Assembly (NCBI RefSeq): GCF_015832195.1
Contig: NC_052045.1
Location: 2,356,001 to 2,420,000, forward strand
Source of the DNA: Motacilla alba alba
Taxonomy: Eukaryota; Chordata; Aves; Passeriformes; Motacillidae
Length of the DNA: 64,000 bases
Direction of reading: 5' to 3'
This document shows positions 63,136 to 64,000 of the stretch, in pieces. Every line of letters begins with the position of its first letter. Within the stretch, counting starts at the first letter, position 1. The translations under genes and the position numbers were made by a program. Under the pieces are notes generated by a model that had not been told where the DNA came from, ran no database searches, and was given only the letters and a program-made list of their open reading frames with translations.

Positions 63136-64000
63136 CCCTTGCCCCAGCTCAGAGACACAAATCCTCCCCCTGCATCAAGCCAGGCTCCTGTTGGAGACAC
63201 AGCTCCAGCAATCTGAGGGCCTCCATTGGGGTGAGCAGCAGTTAAGTGATGGGTCTGAAGCCCTGCTGTGATCAGCCCCACCAACCTCCCCTCGCTGCTT
63301 TTTCTGCTGTGCCAGCTCCAGGGTGACAGGGACAACCACATCTCTGAAGCTGGGAGGAGGATTTGGCCATCTGCTGCTTTCTGACACAAAGTAAGAGCCA
63401 GGAGTTGTACAATGATCCAGGCATGAAGTCCTTCCACAGAAATTGCCCCAACTCCATCAGAAATCAGCTGATTTCAGGGGGAGGAAAGCAAACAAGAAAG
63501 AATTCTCCTTGTCTAGCTCCAGAGTAATTCACAGTATTGCACTTTTAAAATCTTTCTGTAGCTCATCAGATGCGAAATAAAAAAAAAAAAAAAAAATAGA
63601 TGAGGAAGCACCTCATCCTTTTTCCAAAAGTTAGCATCTTTTAATTATGAATCCTTTAATGGAAAACTGAATAATTCAATGGCCAAGCAGATTATTTAAC
63701 TGTTTATATGCTTTTAGACATGCAAATCATGCTGTAATAATCTAAACTCCTCTTCTCATGTGACCCTACATTCAGACACAGCAAATGCTATTCCATTCAC
63801 AGGACAGAGCAGCACAAGGAAAAGGACCTGCTTCATTTACAGGCCCCTTTTCCACAATACTGTGAATACATTCCAGGTTAGGGCAATCAGGGGGCTGATG
63901 GAGAAAGATTCCTGTGATCTTCACAAAAAAGAGAAATAAGGAGCTAATTTTAGAGACAGAAGGATGAGAGGTCAGCCCCAGTAGAATCTGTAATCGGTGA
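63136..64000. other. Unique non-coding DNA
   Basis: No gene recognised up to the window edge. An 18-base A run is at 63579-63596 and an octamer ATGCAAAT at 63720-63727. Confidence 0.55.

Noticed and set aside
62946..63437. 163-codon minus-strand frame
   Set aside because: It starts outside the inverted arm, crosses the arm and runs into the inserted LTR; a frame spanning an insertion boundary is not an inherited gene.
1..64000. tRNA, rRNA or other structural RNA genes
   Set aside because: I looked for tRNA B-box-like GGTTCGAATCC motifs and for rRNA-like blocks and saw none; a covariance-model search (tRNAscan-SE, Infernal) would be decisive.

Overview
The window looks like non-coding nuclear DNA from a bird, probably a songbird. 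It is AT-rich, with no visible CpG island and no convincing protein-coding exon. The interspersed repeats are short 5'-truncated CR1 LINE tails and solo LTRs of endogenous retroviruses; I saw no L1- or Alu-like sequence. CR1 dominance with few other transposons is typical of birds, and the LTR type at 11612-12029 and 22924-23315 resembles a group I know from songbirds. I could not name the species, the chromosome or a host gene. The stretch is a gene desert or the inside of a very long intron.

Layout. 1-11.6 kb: unique AT-rich DNA with short tandem duplications. 11.6-12.0 kb: a solo LTR on the + strand with an imperfect 6-bp target duplication. 12.1-18.4 kb: microsatellites, a 151-bp-period duplication and unique DNA. 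18.4 kb: a tiny CR1 tail. 22.9-23.3 kb: a second LTR of the same family on the - strand, with a perfect 6-bp target duplication. 26-28.5 kb: a 24-bp palindrome, a TTTG-rich repeat, about 1.1 kb of purine-skewed DNA and a 22-bp tandem array. 32.7-33.4 kb: a CR1 fragment, then a 56-bp perfect direct repeat. 42.5-43.0 kb: two CR1 tails meeting 3' end to 3' end. 47.8-48.2 kb: a candidate third LTR. 49.3 and 54.2 kb: two more minus-strand CR1 tails.

The most unusual part is 60.7-63.1 kb. A 249-bp sequence appears twice in opposite orientation, about 99% identical, around a 1.27-kb spacer that holds a 428-bp minisatellite of roughly 10-bp units with many CACCTG cores. The right copy was later split by a 670-bp solo LTR with a perfect 6-bp target duplication (GAGGGC). 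The left copy still shows the uninterrupted target, so insertion boundaries and order of events can be read from this window alone.

No genes act together here. Any function would be regulatory or structural (enhancers, non-coding transcripts, repeat-mediated rearrangement) and cannot be shown from sequence alone.
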